From NCBI RefSeq assembly GCF_035999195.1, contig NZ_DASYGY010000007.1, positions 186,001-250,000 of the forward strand: a stretch of DNA of 64,000 nt. Reading direction: 5' to 3'. The notes beneath the pieces were generated by a model. That model did no database searches, had not been told where the DNA came from, and saw only the letters and a program-made list of their open reading frames with translations. The stretch comes from Pseudoxanthomonas sp. (GTDB lineage: Bacteria > Pseudomonadota > Gammaproteobacteria > Xanthomonadales > Xanthomonadaceae). Positions 25,177-33,298 of the stretch are shown here, piece by piece. Made by a program: the position numbers and the translations under genes. The number at the start of each line of letters is the position of its first letter. Position 1 is the first letter of the stretch.

Positions 25177-26454
25177 TTACCGCCGACGCGGCATCGCCAA
25201 CAAGGCCAGCAACGTCAGCAGGGCCATGCCGGCCAGGTACCCGCCCACCGACGCCAATCCGTAGCGTTCACCGAGCCGCGTGGCGATGTAAGGCGCGGGG
25301 GACGCACCGAGGATGCCGGCCAGGTTGAACGCCAGCGATGCGCCCGTGTAGCGCACGGCGGTCGGGAACATCTCGGCCAGGATCGTGCCGCAGGGGCCGT
25401 ACGTCAGGCCCATCGCGCCCAATCCCAGCGCCAGGAACGCCAGCACGCCCAGGTCGTTGCCGGATTCCAGCAGCGGCGCGAAGGCGAAGCCGAACCCGAT
25501 GATCAGCAGCGTGGCCACGATCATCGCGTTGCGCCGTCCGAAGCGGTCGGCGTACAGCGCCGAAAGCGGGATGGTCAGGGCGAAGAACAGCACGCCGACC
25601 ATCTGCAGCATCAGGAAATGCTCGCGCGTGTAGCCGAGCTTCGACGTACCCCAGCTCAGCGCGAACACGGTCATCAGGTAGAACAACACGAACGTGGCCA
25701 CCAGCGCGAAAGTGCCGGTCACCAGCGCGAACGGATGCTCGCGGATGGCGGTCAACATCGGCACCTTGACGCGCTCGCCTTGGTCCAGCGTCTTCTGGAA
25801 GTCCGGCGTCTCGGCGATGCGCAGCCGCACCCACAGGCCGACGAACACCAGCACCGCGCTGGCGACGAACGGAATGCGCCAGCCCCAGGCGAGGAAGTCC
25901 GCATCGCTCATCACCTCGGTCAGCAGCAGGAAGATCCCGGTCGAACACAGGAACCCCAGCGGCGCGCCCAGCTGCGGGAACATGCCGTACCACGCGCGCT
26001 TGCCGGGAGGCGCGTTCTCCGTGGCCAGCAGCACCGCCCCGCCCCATTCGCCGCCCAGGCCGATGCCCTGCCCCAGGCGGCACAGCGCCAGCAGCAACGG
26101 CGCCACGATGCCCACCTGCGCATAGGTCGGCAGCAGGCCGATCAGCACCGTGGAAATCCCCATCGTCAGCAGTGCCGCCACCAGCGTCGCCTTGCGGCCG
26201 ACCCGGTCGCCGAAGTGGCCGAACAGCGCCGATCCCACCGGCCGGGCGATGAAGGCCAGCGCGAACGTGGCGAACGACTGCAGCATGGCCGTGGTGGGAT
26301 CGCCCTGCGGGAAGAACAGGTGCGGGAACACCAGCACCGCCGCCGTCGCGTAGATGTAGAAATCGAAGAACTCGATGGTGGTGCCGATCAGGCTGGCGAA
26401 CAGCACGCGCCGCGGCGAGTTGACGGGCGTGGAGGCGACGGCGGTGGCGGTCAT
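25177..26454 (-). CDS. MFS transporter, metabolite:H+ symporter (MHS) family
   Basis: Inner-membrane transporter of 425 residues with twelve predicted spans. The MHS-family motif between spans 2 and 3 reads GHFGDRVGRKATLV, and the central GQGIGLGGEWGGAVLLATE segment is diagnostic of ProP/ShiA/KgtP-like proteins. The second-half loop repeat YADRFGRRNAM is also present. Substrate is unknown. MHS members carry organic acids, betaines or aromatic acids, and the position next to a PuuC-type gene suggests an amine- or acid-related compound. Confidence 0.88.
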   Translation of the reverse strand: MTATAVASTPVNSPRRVLFASLIGTTIEFFDFYIYATAAVLVFPHLFFPQGDPTTAMLQSFATFALAFIARPVGSALFGHFGDRVGRKATLVAALLTMGISTVLIGLLPTYAQVGIVAPLLLALCRLGQGIGLGGEWGGAVLLATENAPPGKRAWYGMFPQLGAPLGFLCSTGIFLLLTEVMSDADFLAWGWRIPFVASAVLVFVGLWVRLRIAETPDFQKTLDQGERVKVPMLTAIREHPFALVTGTFALVATFVLFYLMTVFALSWGTSKLGYTREHFLMLQMVGVLFFALTIPLSALYADRFGRRNAMIVATLLIIGFGFAFAPLLESGNDLGVLAFLALGLGAMGLTYGPCGTILAEMFPTAVRYTGASLAFNLAGILGASPAPYIATRLGERYGLASVGGYLAGMALLTLLALLAMPRRR

Positions 26455-26504
26455 CGGCGGGCCGGTGGGTGGGACGGGGCGATTCTGGCAGAACGGACGA
26501 GGGG

Positions 26505-26580
26505 CTGTGGGAGCGACGTGGGTCGCGATCTCCGTCCGGCCTGGCGGACATCGGCATCGCGACTGACGTCGCTCCCACAG
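26505..26580. repeat. GTAG-family inverted repeat variant (CTGTGGGAGCGACGTGGGTC)
   Basis: Arms 26505-26529 and 26556-26580 are complementary over about 25 bases with one or two mismatches (GTGGGTCGCGAT versus ATCGCGACTGAC), around a 26-base loop. It has GTGG where other copies have GTAG. It lies between the MFS start and the puuC stop on the minus strand. Confidence 0.85.
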
Positions 26581-26589
26581 GCAGCATGT

Positions 26590-28092
26590 TCAGCTTCCCA
26601 GGTTGATCCAGGTCGCCTTGATCTCGGTGTACTTGTCGAAGGCGTGCAGCGACTTGTCGCGGCCGTTGCCGGACTGCTTGTAGCCGCCGAATGGCGCGGT
26701 CATGTCGCCGCCATCCCAATAATTGACCCACACGCTGCCCGCGCGCAGTTTGCGCGCCACGCGATGCGCGCGGCTGATGTCGCGCGTCCACACGCCGGCC
26801 GCCAGGCCGTACTCGCTGTCGTTGGCCATGCGCAGGGCGTCTTCCTCGCGGTCGAACGCGATTACCGACAGCACCGGCCCGAAGATCTCCTCGCGGCTGA
26901 TCGTGTGCTCGTGCGCCACGTCGTCGAACACGGTCGGCTCCAGATAGCAGCCGCCGGCCTCCACCTCCGCGCGCGTGCCACCCAGCGCCAGCCTGGCGCC
27001 TTCGGCCTTGCCCTTCTCGATGTAGTCCAGCACGCGCTGCGTCTGCCCTTCGTCGACCATCGCGCCCATCGGGGCGCCGGGATCGAGTGGATGCCGCGGA
27101 CGCATGGCCTTGCCGGCCTCGACCACGCGGGCGACGAACTCGTCCTTGATCGATCGCTCCACCAGCAGTCGCGAGGCCGCCGTGCAGACCTCGCCCTGGT
27201 TGTAGAAGATGCCGCTGGCGGCGGCCTTCGCGGCGACGTCGAGATCATGCGCATCAGCGAACACGATGTTCGGGCTCTTGCCGCCGCACTCCATGTAGGC
27301 GCGTTTCATGTTCGACAGGCCTGCGCATTGCAGCAGGCGCTTGCCGACCGCGGTGGAACCTGTGAACACCAGCCCGTCCACATCCATGTGCAGCGCCAGC
27401 GGCTCGCCGGCGGTCTTGCCGAAGCCGGGGACCACGTTGAGCACGCCGGCCGGGATACCGGCCTCGATCGCGATCTCGGCCAGCCGGATCGCCGTCAGCG
27501 GCGATTTTTCCGACGGCTTCAGCACGATGGAGTTGCCGGTCGCCAGGGCCGGCGCCAGTTTCCACGTGGCCATCAGCAGCGGGAAGTTCCACGGCACGAT
27601 GGCGCCGACGACGCCCAGCGGTTCGCGCGTCACCAGACCCAGTTCGTCCGGACCGGTCGCGGCGACTTCGCCATACACCTTGTCCAGCGCCTCGGCGGTC
27701 CAGCCCATGCAGCGGATGGTCGCGGCCAGATCGACGCTGCGCGCGTCGCTGACCGGCTTGCCCATGTCCAGCGATTCCAGCAGCGCCAGTTCGTCGGCGT
27801 GCCGCTCGATCAACTGCGTGAGCTTGAGCAGCACCTTCTTGCGGTGCGTCGGGCGCGCGTTCGACCACGCACCGGCATCGAAACTGCGGCGCGCGGCGGC
27901 GACGGCACGGTTGATGTCCGCCTCCTGACCGTCGGCGACCTTTCCAAGTACGCGCCCGTCGATGGGACTGACGCAGTCGAAGGTCTTGCCGCTGGCGGCA
28001 TCGACGTACTTGCCGTCGATGAAGGCCTGCGTGCGGATCGACAGGCCGGCGGCCATCGCCTGCCAGTCCTGTTGCGTGCGGGGATTGCTCAT
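26590..28092 (-). CDS. puuC: Gamma-glutamyl-gamma-aminobutyraldehyde dehydrogenase (PuuC-like)
   Basis: Aldehyde dehydrogenase of 500 residues (E. coli PuuC 495). It oxidises the aldehyde made by PuuB to gamma-glutamyl-GABA, using NAD(P). The catalytic cysteine lies in NQGEVCTAASR, the glutamate in MECGGKSPNIV, and the cofactor motif is IVPWNFPLLMATWKLAPAL. The N-terminal ALSIRTQAFIDGKYVDAASG pattern is typical of PuuC. It is read from the same strand as, and downstream of, the XRE-cupin regulator, with a 124-base repeat between. Confidence 0.9.
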   Translation of the reverse strand: MSNPRTQQDWQAMAAGLSIRTQAFIDGKYVDAASGKTFDCVSPIDGRVLGKVADGQEADINRAVAAARRSFDAGAWSNARPTHRKKVLLKLTQLIERHADELALLESLDMGKPVSDARSVDLAATIRCMGWTAEALDKVYGEVAATGPDELGLVTREPLGVVGAIVPWNFPLLMATWKLAPALATGNSIVLKPSEKSPLTAIRLAEIAIEAGIPAGVLNVVPGFGKTAGEPLALHMDVDGLVFTGSTAVGKRLLQCAGLSNMKRAYMECGGKSPNIVFADAHDLDVAAKAAASGIFYNQGEVCTAASRLLVERSIKDEFVARVVEAGKAMRPRHPLDPGAPMGAMVDEGQTQRVLDYIEKGKAEGARLALGGTRAEVEAGGCYLEPTVFDDVAHEHTISREEIFGPVLSVIAFDREEDALRMANDSEYGLAAGVWTRDISRAHRVARKLRAGSVWVNYWDGGDMTAPFGGYKQSGNGRDKSLHAFDKYTEIKATWINLGS

Positions 28093-28111
28093 GGGGGCTC
28101 CTGGCTGGTTT

Positions 28112-28235
28112 CCCTTCTCCCGCCGGGAGAAGGTGGCGCGAAGCGCCGGATGAGGGTTCGGCGGAGTCCACGATGCCGGTCACTCACTGGCTTCGCCGGA
28201 CCCTCACCCCAACCCCTCTCCCGATGGGAGAGGGG
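28112..28235. repeat. Intergenic palindromic repeat (CCTTCTCCCGC family)
   Basis: A 124-base element starting CCCTTCTCCCGCCGGGAGAA and ending CCTCTCCCGATGGGAGAGGG, with GCGCCGGATGAGGG and CCCTCACCCCAACC inside. Its outer thirds are almost identical to the copy translated inside mfd, while the centre differs. It lies between the regulator and puuC genes. Confidence 0.92.
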
Positions 28236-28245
28236 CTCGAATCGT

Positions 28246-28800
28246 TCAAAACGTCGCCGGCGTATTCGCGCTGACGATCACCGCATCGACCTCGCCGACA
28301 TTGCGGAACCGGTGCGGCACCCGGCTTTCGAAGTAATACCCTTCGCCGGCCTTGAGCACGCGGACCTGCTCGCCGACGGTGACCTCCACTTCGCCGGCGA
28401 TCACCACGCCGCCTTCTTCGCCGTCGTGGGCCAGCATGCTGTCGCCGGTGTCGCTGCCCGGCGGCATCACCTCGCGCAGGATGCACATCTGGCGCTGCGG
28501 GCGGTGCTGGCCGACCAGGAAATAGTGAATGCCGTTGCTGCCCACGTCCGGCAGTTCGTCGGCGACATAGAACGGTCTGTCCGGCAGCCCCTTCTCCAGG
28601 TCCAGGGTGAAGAAGTCGGCCAGCGAGATCGGAATGCCGTCCAGCACCTTCTTCAGCGAACTGACCGAGGGGCTGACCTTGTTCTGCTCGATCAGCGAGA
28701 TAGTGCTGTTGGTGACGCCCACGCGCTTGGCCAGCTCGCGCTGGCTGAGGCCTTTGGATTTGCGGACCAGTTGCAGGCGTGCGCCGATGTCCATCACCAC
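28246..28800 (-). CDS. puuR: XRE-family regulator with C-terminal cupin domain (PuuR-like)
   Basis: A 184-residue transcription regulator with an N-terminal helix-turn-helix (about residues 5-60: SQRELAKRVGVTNSTISLIE) and a C-terminal cupin (about 110-180) that binds the effector. Length and architecture match PuuR of E. coli (185), which represses putrescine utilisation genes and is relieved by putrescine. The start is either ATG 28800 or 28794. It is divergent from an aminotransferase gene and precedes puuC, so it probably controls the surrounding polyamine genes and itself. Confidence 0.87.
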   Translation of the reverse strand: MVMDIGARLQLVRKSKGLSQRELAKRVGVTNSTISLIEQNKVSPSVSSLKKVLDGIPISLADFFTLDLEKGLPDRPFYVADELPDVGSNGIHYFLVGQHRPQRQMCILREVMPPGSDTGDSMLAHDGEEGGVVIAGEVEVTVGEQVRVLKAGEGYYFESRVPHRFRNVGEVDAVIVSANTPATF

Positions 28801-28830
28801 CCTTGCCGGAAGACCGGAATGTTGCGGGAT

Positions 28831-28858
28831 ACTTTACACCCCGGCACAGACGGGTCAA
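28831..28858 (-). promoter_or_regulatory. Sigma-70 promoter of the XRE-cupin regulator gene
   Basis: On the minus strand TTGACC (28858-28853), a 16-base spacer and TAAAGT preceded by TG (28836-28831). The predicted start is near 28824, about 25 bases before the ATG. Confidence 0.6.
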
Positions 28859-28941
28859 TCCGCTTTTCCGGGCAATTCGCCAGCGACACGAAGACGGCGG
28901 GCATGACGGCGGAAACGCCGAGGACCCGACCTCCGGCACGG

Positions 28942-28969
28942 TTGTAAAGTTTTTTCAACGCGCTAAGCT
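28942..28969 (+). promoter_or_regulatory. Candidate promoter of the aminotransferase gene at 28999
   Basis: TTGTAA (28942-28947), a 16-base spacer and TAAGCT (28964-28969). The same TAAGCT is used before the second ligase gene. The 28801-28998 gap is the divergent control region and shows no gene. Confidence 0.45.
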
Positions 28970-28998
28970 GCGCCCATCATCCCCGCCCCGGACCCGCG

Positions 28999-30375
28999 AT
29001 GAGCGCCGACGACACCTCCTCCTCCCGCGCCCTGGCCGACCACTATGCCCGCCAGAACCTCGAGGCACCGGCCTCGCTGGACCATTTCTGGATGCCGTTC
29101 ACCGCCAACAGGCAGTTCAAGGCCAAGCCGCGCCTGCTCGCCAGCGCCTCCGGCATGTATTACCGCGATGTCGACGGCAACGAGGTGCTGGACGCCACGG
29201 CCGGCCTGTGGTGCTGCAATGCGGGCCACTCGCGGCCGCGCATCGTCGAAGCGATCCGGCAGCAGATCGGCACGCTCGACTTCGCGCCCAACTTCTCGAT
29301 GAGCTCGCCGCTGCCGTTCAAGCTGGCCGAGCGCCTGGCCGCGCTGGCACCGGGCGATCTGAACAGGGTGTTCTTCAGCAACTCCGGTTCGGAAGCCGTG
29401 GACAGCGCTCTGAAGATCGCCCTGGCCTACCACCGTGTGCGCGGCGAAGGCCAGCGCACGCGCTTCATCGGCCGCGAGAAGGGGTACCACGGCGTCGGTT
29501 TCGGCGGCATGTCCGTGGGCGGGCTGCCGAACAACCGCAAGTGGTTCGGCCCGGGGCTGTCGGCGGTGTCGCACATCCGCCACACGCTGGATGTCTCGCG
29601 CAACGCGTTCTCGAAAGGCCTGCCGCCGCATGGCATCGAGTTGGCCGAGGACCTGGAACGCCAGATCGCGCTGTACGACGCGTCCACCATCGCCGCGGTC
29701 ATCGTCGAGCCGATCTCGGGTTCGGCCGGCGTGGTCATCCCGCCGGAAGGCTATCTGCAGCGCCTGCGCGAGATGTGCGACAGGCACGGCATCCTGCTGA
29801 TCTTCGACGAAGTGATCACCGGCTTCGGCCGCGTCGGCCACGCCTTCGGCGCCCAGCGCTTCGGGGTGACGCCGGACATGATCACCGCCGCCAAGGGCAT
29901 CACCAACGGCTGCGTGCCGATGGGCGCGACCTTCGTGTCGGACCGCATGTTCGAGGCCTTCATGGGCGGGCCGGACCACCTCATCGACATGTTCCATGGC
30001 TACACCTACTCCGGCCATCCGCTGGCCTGCGCCGCCGCGCTCGCCACGCTGGACACGTACGAGGAGGAGCACCTGTTCGACAAGGCGCTGTCGCTGGGCG
30101 ATTACTGGCAGGACGCGCTGCATTCGCTGAAGGGGCTGCCGAACGTGGTCGACATCCGCAATTTCGGCCTGGTCGGCGCCATCGAGCTGGCGCCGCGCGC
30201 GGGCGCGCCCGGCACGCGCGCCTACGACGTCTTCTCCCGCGCCTTCCACGACGGCCACCTGCTGACCCGGGTGACCGGCGACGTCATCGCCCTGTCGCCA
30301 CCGCTGATCGTGGAGAAGGACCACATCGACCGGATCGTGGCTGTCCTGGGGGACACCATACGGGCGACCGCGTAA
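28999..30375 (+). CDS. Omega-amino acid:pyruvate aminotransferase (class III)
   Basis: PLP enzyme of 458 residues resembling beta-alanine:pyruvate aminotransferases. The N-terminal LDHFWMPFTANRQFKAKPR motif is diagnostic of that group. The PLP lysine is in TAAKGITNGCVPMGA and the aspartate in LIFDEVITGFGRVG. It probably deaminates beta-alanine and GABA with pyruvate as acceptor, giving malonate or succinate semialdehyde plus alanine. The two following genes, alanine dehydrogenase and a methylmalonate-semialdehyde dehydrogenase, handle exactly these two products. It is divergent from the cupin regulator. Confidence 0.88.
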   Translation: MSADDTSSSRALADHYARQNLEAPASLDHFWMPFTANRQFKAKPRLLASASGMYYRDVDGNEVLDATAGLWCCNAGHSRPRIVEAIRQQIGTLDFAPNFSMSSPLPFKLAERLAALAPGDLNRVFFSNSGSEAVDSALKIALAYHRVRGEGQRTRFIGREKGYHGVGFGGMSVGGLPNNRKWFGPGLSAVSHIRHTLDVSRNAFSKGLPPHGIELAEDLERQIALYDASTIAAVIVEPISGSAGVVIPPEGYLQRLREMCDRHGILLIFDEVITGFGRVGHAFGAQRFGVTPDMITAAKGITNGCVPMGATFVSDRMFEAFMGGPDHLIDMFHGYTYSGHPLACAAALATLDTYEEEHLFDKALSLGDYWQDALHSLKGLPNVVDIRNFGLVGAIELAPRAGAPGTRAYDVFSRAFHDGHLLTRVTGDVIALSPPLIVEKDHIDRIVAVLGDTIRATA

Positions 30376-30440
30376 AATTACGGACCAACGGCCCCAGCGC
30401 TCCCCACGCGCGAAGCCCCATCCCGCTACTGGAGAGCAAC

Positions 30441-31556
30441 ATGCTGATTGGCGTCCCCAAGGAAATAAAGAACCACGAATACCGCATCGGCCTTACGCCG
30501 GCCGGCGCACGCGAACTCGTCTCGAACGGCCACCAGGTCATCGTCCAGCGCGAGGGCGGCAAGGCCATCGGCCTGACCGACGAGCAGTACGTCAAGGCCG
30601 GCGCGCAGATCGTCGACACCGCCGCAGAGATCTTTGCCCGCGCCGACATGATCATCAAGGTCAAGGAGCCGCAGCCGAACGAGTGCGCCATGCTGCGCCC
30701 CGGCCAGGTGCTCTACACCTACCTGCACCTGGCGCCCGATCCGGAACAGACCAAGGCGCTGGTCGCCTCCGGCGCCACCTGCATCGCCTATGAGACCGTC
30801 ACCGACCGCAAGGGCGGCTTGCCGCTGCTGGCGCCGATGTCGGAAGTGGCCGGCCGCATGTCGATCCAGGCCGGCGCGCATGCGCTGGAGAAGGCACAGG
30901 GCGGTTCCGGCGTGCTGCTCGGCGGCGTGCCCGGCGTGAAGCCGGCCGAAGTGCTGGTGATCGGCGGCGGCGTGGTCGGCATCAACGCCGCGCGCATGGC
31001 GATGGGCATGAACGCGCACGTCACCATCCTCGACCGCTCGCTCGACCGCCTGAAGTACCTGGACGAGCTGTACGGCCACCAGCTGACCACGATCTATTCC
31101 ACCCGCGACGCCATCGAAGAGCGCCTGCCGGAGACCGACCTGGTGATCGGCGCGGTGCTGATCCCGGGCGCTGCCGCACCCAAGCTCGTTTCGCGCGACC
31201 AGCTGAAGCTGATGCGTCCCGGTTCGGTGCTGGTGGACGTGGCGATCGACCAGGGCGGCTGCTTCGAGACCTCGAAGGCCACCACCCACCAGAACCCCAC
31301 GTACGAAGTCGACGGCATCATCCACTACTGCGTTGCCAACATGCCCGGCGGCGTCGCCCGCACCTCCACCTTCGCCCTGACCAACGCCACCCTGCCCTTC
31401 GCGGTGCAACTGGCGAACAAGGGCGCGAAGCAGGCGCTGCTGGACGACGAACACCTGCTCAACGGCCTGAACGTGCACGCCGGCAAGATCACCTACAAGG
31501 CGGTGGCCGACGATCTCGGTTACGCCTACGTGCCGGCGCGCGAGGCGCTGGCGTAA
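30441..31556 (+). CDS. ald: Alanine dehydrogenase
   Basis: NAD-dependent enzyme of 371 residues converting L-alanine to pyruvate and ammonia. Active-site motifs are MLIGVPKEIKNHEYRIG with the substrate Arg/Lys, IIKVKEP, and the NAD fold VLVIGGGVVGINAARMA. The histidine near PQVLYTYLHLA and the DVAIDQGGCFETS segment are conserved. It has GGAG at a proper distance before ATG. It follows the pyruvate-using aminotransferase with 65 bases between, so it can regenerate the amino acceptor pyruvate and release nitrogen. Confidence 0.96.
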   Translation: MLIGVPKEIKNHEYRIGLTPAGARELVSNGHQVIVQREGGKAIGLTDEQYVKAGAQIVDTAAEIFARADMIIKVKEPQPNECAMLRPGQVLYTYLHLAPDPEQTKALVASGATCIAYETVTDRKGGLPLLAPMSEVAGRMSIQAGAHALEKAQGGSGVLLGGVPGVKPAEVLVIGGGVVGINAARMAMGMNAHVTILDRSLDRLKYLDELYGHQLTTIYSTRDAIEERLPETDLVIGAVLIPGAAAPKLVSRDQLKLMRPGSVLVDVAIDQGGCFETSKATTHQNPTYEVDGIIHYCVANMPGGVARTSTFALTNATLPFAVQLANKGAKQALLDDEHLLNGLNVHAGKITYKAVADDLGYAYVPAREALA

Positions 31557-31566
31557 ACCGCTGTTT

Positions 31567-31756
31567 CCTTCTCCCTGCGCGAGCGGGGAGAAGGTGCCCG
31601 AAGGGCGGATGAGGGCACGCCGGAGCCGCCGCATTCCGCATGGCAACCAGAACTCGAACGCTCGGACGCTCGATACACCGCATCGCATTTTCGACACGGG
31701 CGCCGTCGCCCCTCACCCGCCCTCCGGGCACCCTCTCCCGCACGCGGAGCGAGGGA
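31567..31756. repeat. Diverged member of the CCTTCTCCC repeat family
   Basis: About 190 bases. The left part reads CCTTCTCCCTGCGCGAGCGG then GGGAGAAGGTGCCCGAAGGG, and the right part reads CCCTCACCCGCCCTCCGGGC and ends CTCTCCCGCACGCGGAGCGA. The two halves pair with each other as in the other copies, but the middle is longer. It fills the gap between ald and the mmsA gene. Confidence 0.75.
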
Positions 31757-31775
31757 TACAGCAAGGTAGTCCGCC

Positions 31776-33266
31776 ATGACCGAAGCGCTGCATCACTTCT
31801 TCAACGGACAGCGGGTGGAAGGCGGCGGCGACCGCTTCGGCGATGTCTACGACCCCGCCACCGGCCGTGTCACCGCACGCGTGCCGTTGGCCTCGGCCGA
31901 TGACGTGAAACAGGCGGTGGACGCGGCGTCGGCTGCTTTTCCCGCGTGGGCCGCCACCACCCCGCTGAACCGCGCGCGGGTGATGTTCCGTTTCAAGGAA
32001 TTGCTGGAGGCGCACGCAGACGAGCTGGCGAAGATCATCACCTCCGAGCACGGCAAGGTGCTGTCCGACGCGCGCGGTGAGGTGACCCGCGGGCTGGAAG
32101 TGGTGGAGTTCGCCTGCGGCATCCCGCACCTGCTCAAGGGCGAGCACTCGATGAACGTCGGGCGCGATGTCGATTCGTGGACCGAATACGCGCCGCTGGG
32201 CGTCGTGGCCGGCATCACGCCGTTCAACTTCCCCGCGATGGTGCCGCTGTGGATGTTTCCGGTGGCGCTGGCCTGCGGCAACACCTTCGTGTTGAAGCCG
32301 TCCGAACGCGATCCGTCCGCGGCGCTGTTCATGGCCGACCTGTTGAAACAGGCGGGCGTGCCGGATGGCGCGTTCAATGTGGTCCACGGCGACAAGGCCG
32401 CGGTGGACGCGCTGCTCGATGAGCCGCGCGTGCAGGCACTGAGCTTCGTCGGCTCCACGCCGATCGCCGAATACATCTACGCGCGCGGCAGTGCCAACGG
32501 CAAGCGCGTGCAGGCGCTGGGCGGTGCGAAGAACCACATGGTCGTGCTGCCCGATGCCGACGTCGACGGTGCCGTGTCCGCGCTGCTCGGCGCCGGCTAC
32601 GGCTCGGCCGGCGAGCGCTGCATGGCGATCTCGGTCGCCGTCTGCGTCGGCGATGCCACCGCCGACGCGCTGGTCGCCAAGCTCGCACCGAAGGTCGCCG
32701 CATTGAAGATCGGCCCCGGATGCCTCGACCCCGAAATGGGCCCCCTGGTCACCGGGGCGCACCGCGACAAGGTGCGTGGTTATGTGGATGCCGGCGTGGC
32801 GGAAGGCGCGGATCTCGTCGTCGATGGACGCCGCCACGTGGTCGATGGATACGCGGACGGCTTCTTCCTCGGCGGCTGCCTGTTCGACCGCGTCACGCCG
32901 GCGATGACGATCTACCGTGAAGAGATCTTCGGGCCGGTGCTGTGCGTGATGCGCGTGCCCGACCTCGACGCCGCACTGCGGCTGGTCAACGGCCACGAAT
33001 ACGGCAACGGCACCGCGGTGTTCACCCGCGACGGTGGCGCAGCGCGCGAGTTCGCGCATCGGGTGCAGGCCGGCATGGTCGGCATCAACGTGCCGATCCC
33101 GGTGCCGATGGCCTTCCACAGCTTCGGCGGCTGGAAGCGCTCGATCTTCGGTCCGCTGCACGTGCACGGACCGGACGGCGTGCGGTTCTACACGCGCCTG
33201 AAGACCATCACCGCCCGCTGGCCCGAGACGCAGGCGGCCGAGTTCGTGATGCCGACGATGAAGTAA
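31776..33266 (+). CDS. mmsA: CoA-acylating methylmalonate/malonate-semialdehyde dehydrogenase
   Basis: Aldehyde dehydrogenase of 496 residues in the MmsA family. It uses CoA and NAD to turn malonate semialdehyde into acetyl-CoA, or methylmalonate semialdehyde into propionyl-CoA. The catalytic cysteine is in GSAGERCMAISV, and the family motifs GITPFNFPAMVPLWMFP and GINVPIPVPMAFHSFGGWK are complete. Beside the beta-alanine-type aminotransferase, the malonate semialdehyde reaction is the more likely role. Valine catabolism genes, the alternative context, are not seen here. Confidence 0.93.
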   Translation: MTEALHHFFNGQRVEGGGDRFGDVYDPATGRVTARVPLASADDVKQAVDAASAAFPAWAATTPLNRARVMFRFKELLEAHADELAKIITSEHGKVLSDARGEVTRGLEVVEFACGIPHLLKGEHSMNVGRDVDSWTEYAPLGVVAGITPFNFPAMVPLWMFPVALACGNTFVLKPSERDPSAALFMADLLKQAGVPDGAFNVVHGDKAAVDALLDEPRVQALSFVGSTPIAEYIYARGSANGKRVQALGGAKNHMVVLPDADVDGAVSALLGAGYGSAGERCMAISVAVCVGDATADALVAKLAPKVAALKIGPGCLDPEMGPLVTGAHRDKVRGYVDAGVAEGADLVVDGRRHVVDGYADGFFLGGCLFDRVTPAMTIYREEIFGPVLCVMRVPDLDAALRLVNGHEYGNGTAVFTRDGGAAREFAHRVQAGMVGINVPIPVPMAFHSFGGWKRSIFGPLHVHGPDGVRFYTRLKTITARWPETQAAEFVMPTMK

Positions 33267-33298
33267 AGTCGGGGCCGGTTCCCTCTAGGTGCTGGCCG

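Noticed and set aside
25135..28947. A 1270-codon open frame on the plus strand across the MFS and PuuC genes
   Set aside because: It is antisense to three well-supported genes, has low-complexity His/Arg/Gln-rich content typical of GC-biased shadow frames and no domain. High GC makes such frames common.
19953..28950. GTTGTAAA motif as a proven PuuR operator
   Set aside because: Only three occurrences, one overlapping a -10 box, and no match to the known E. coli PuuR site. Kept as a low-interest hypothesis only.
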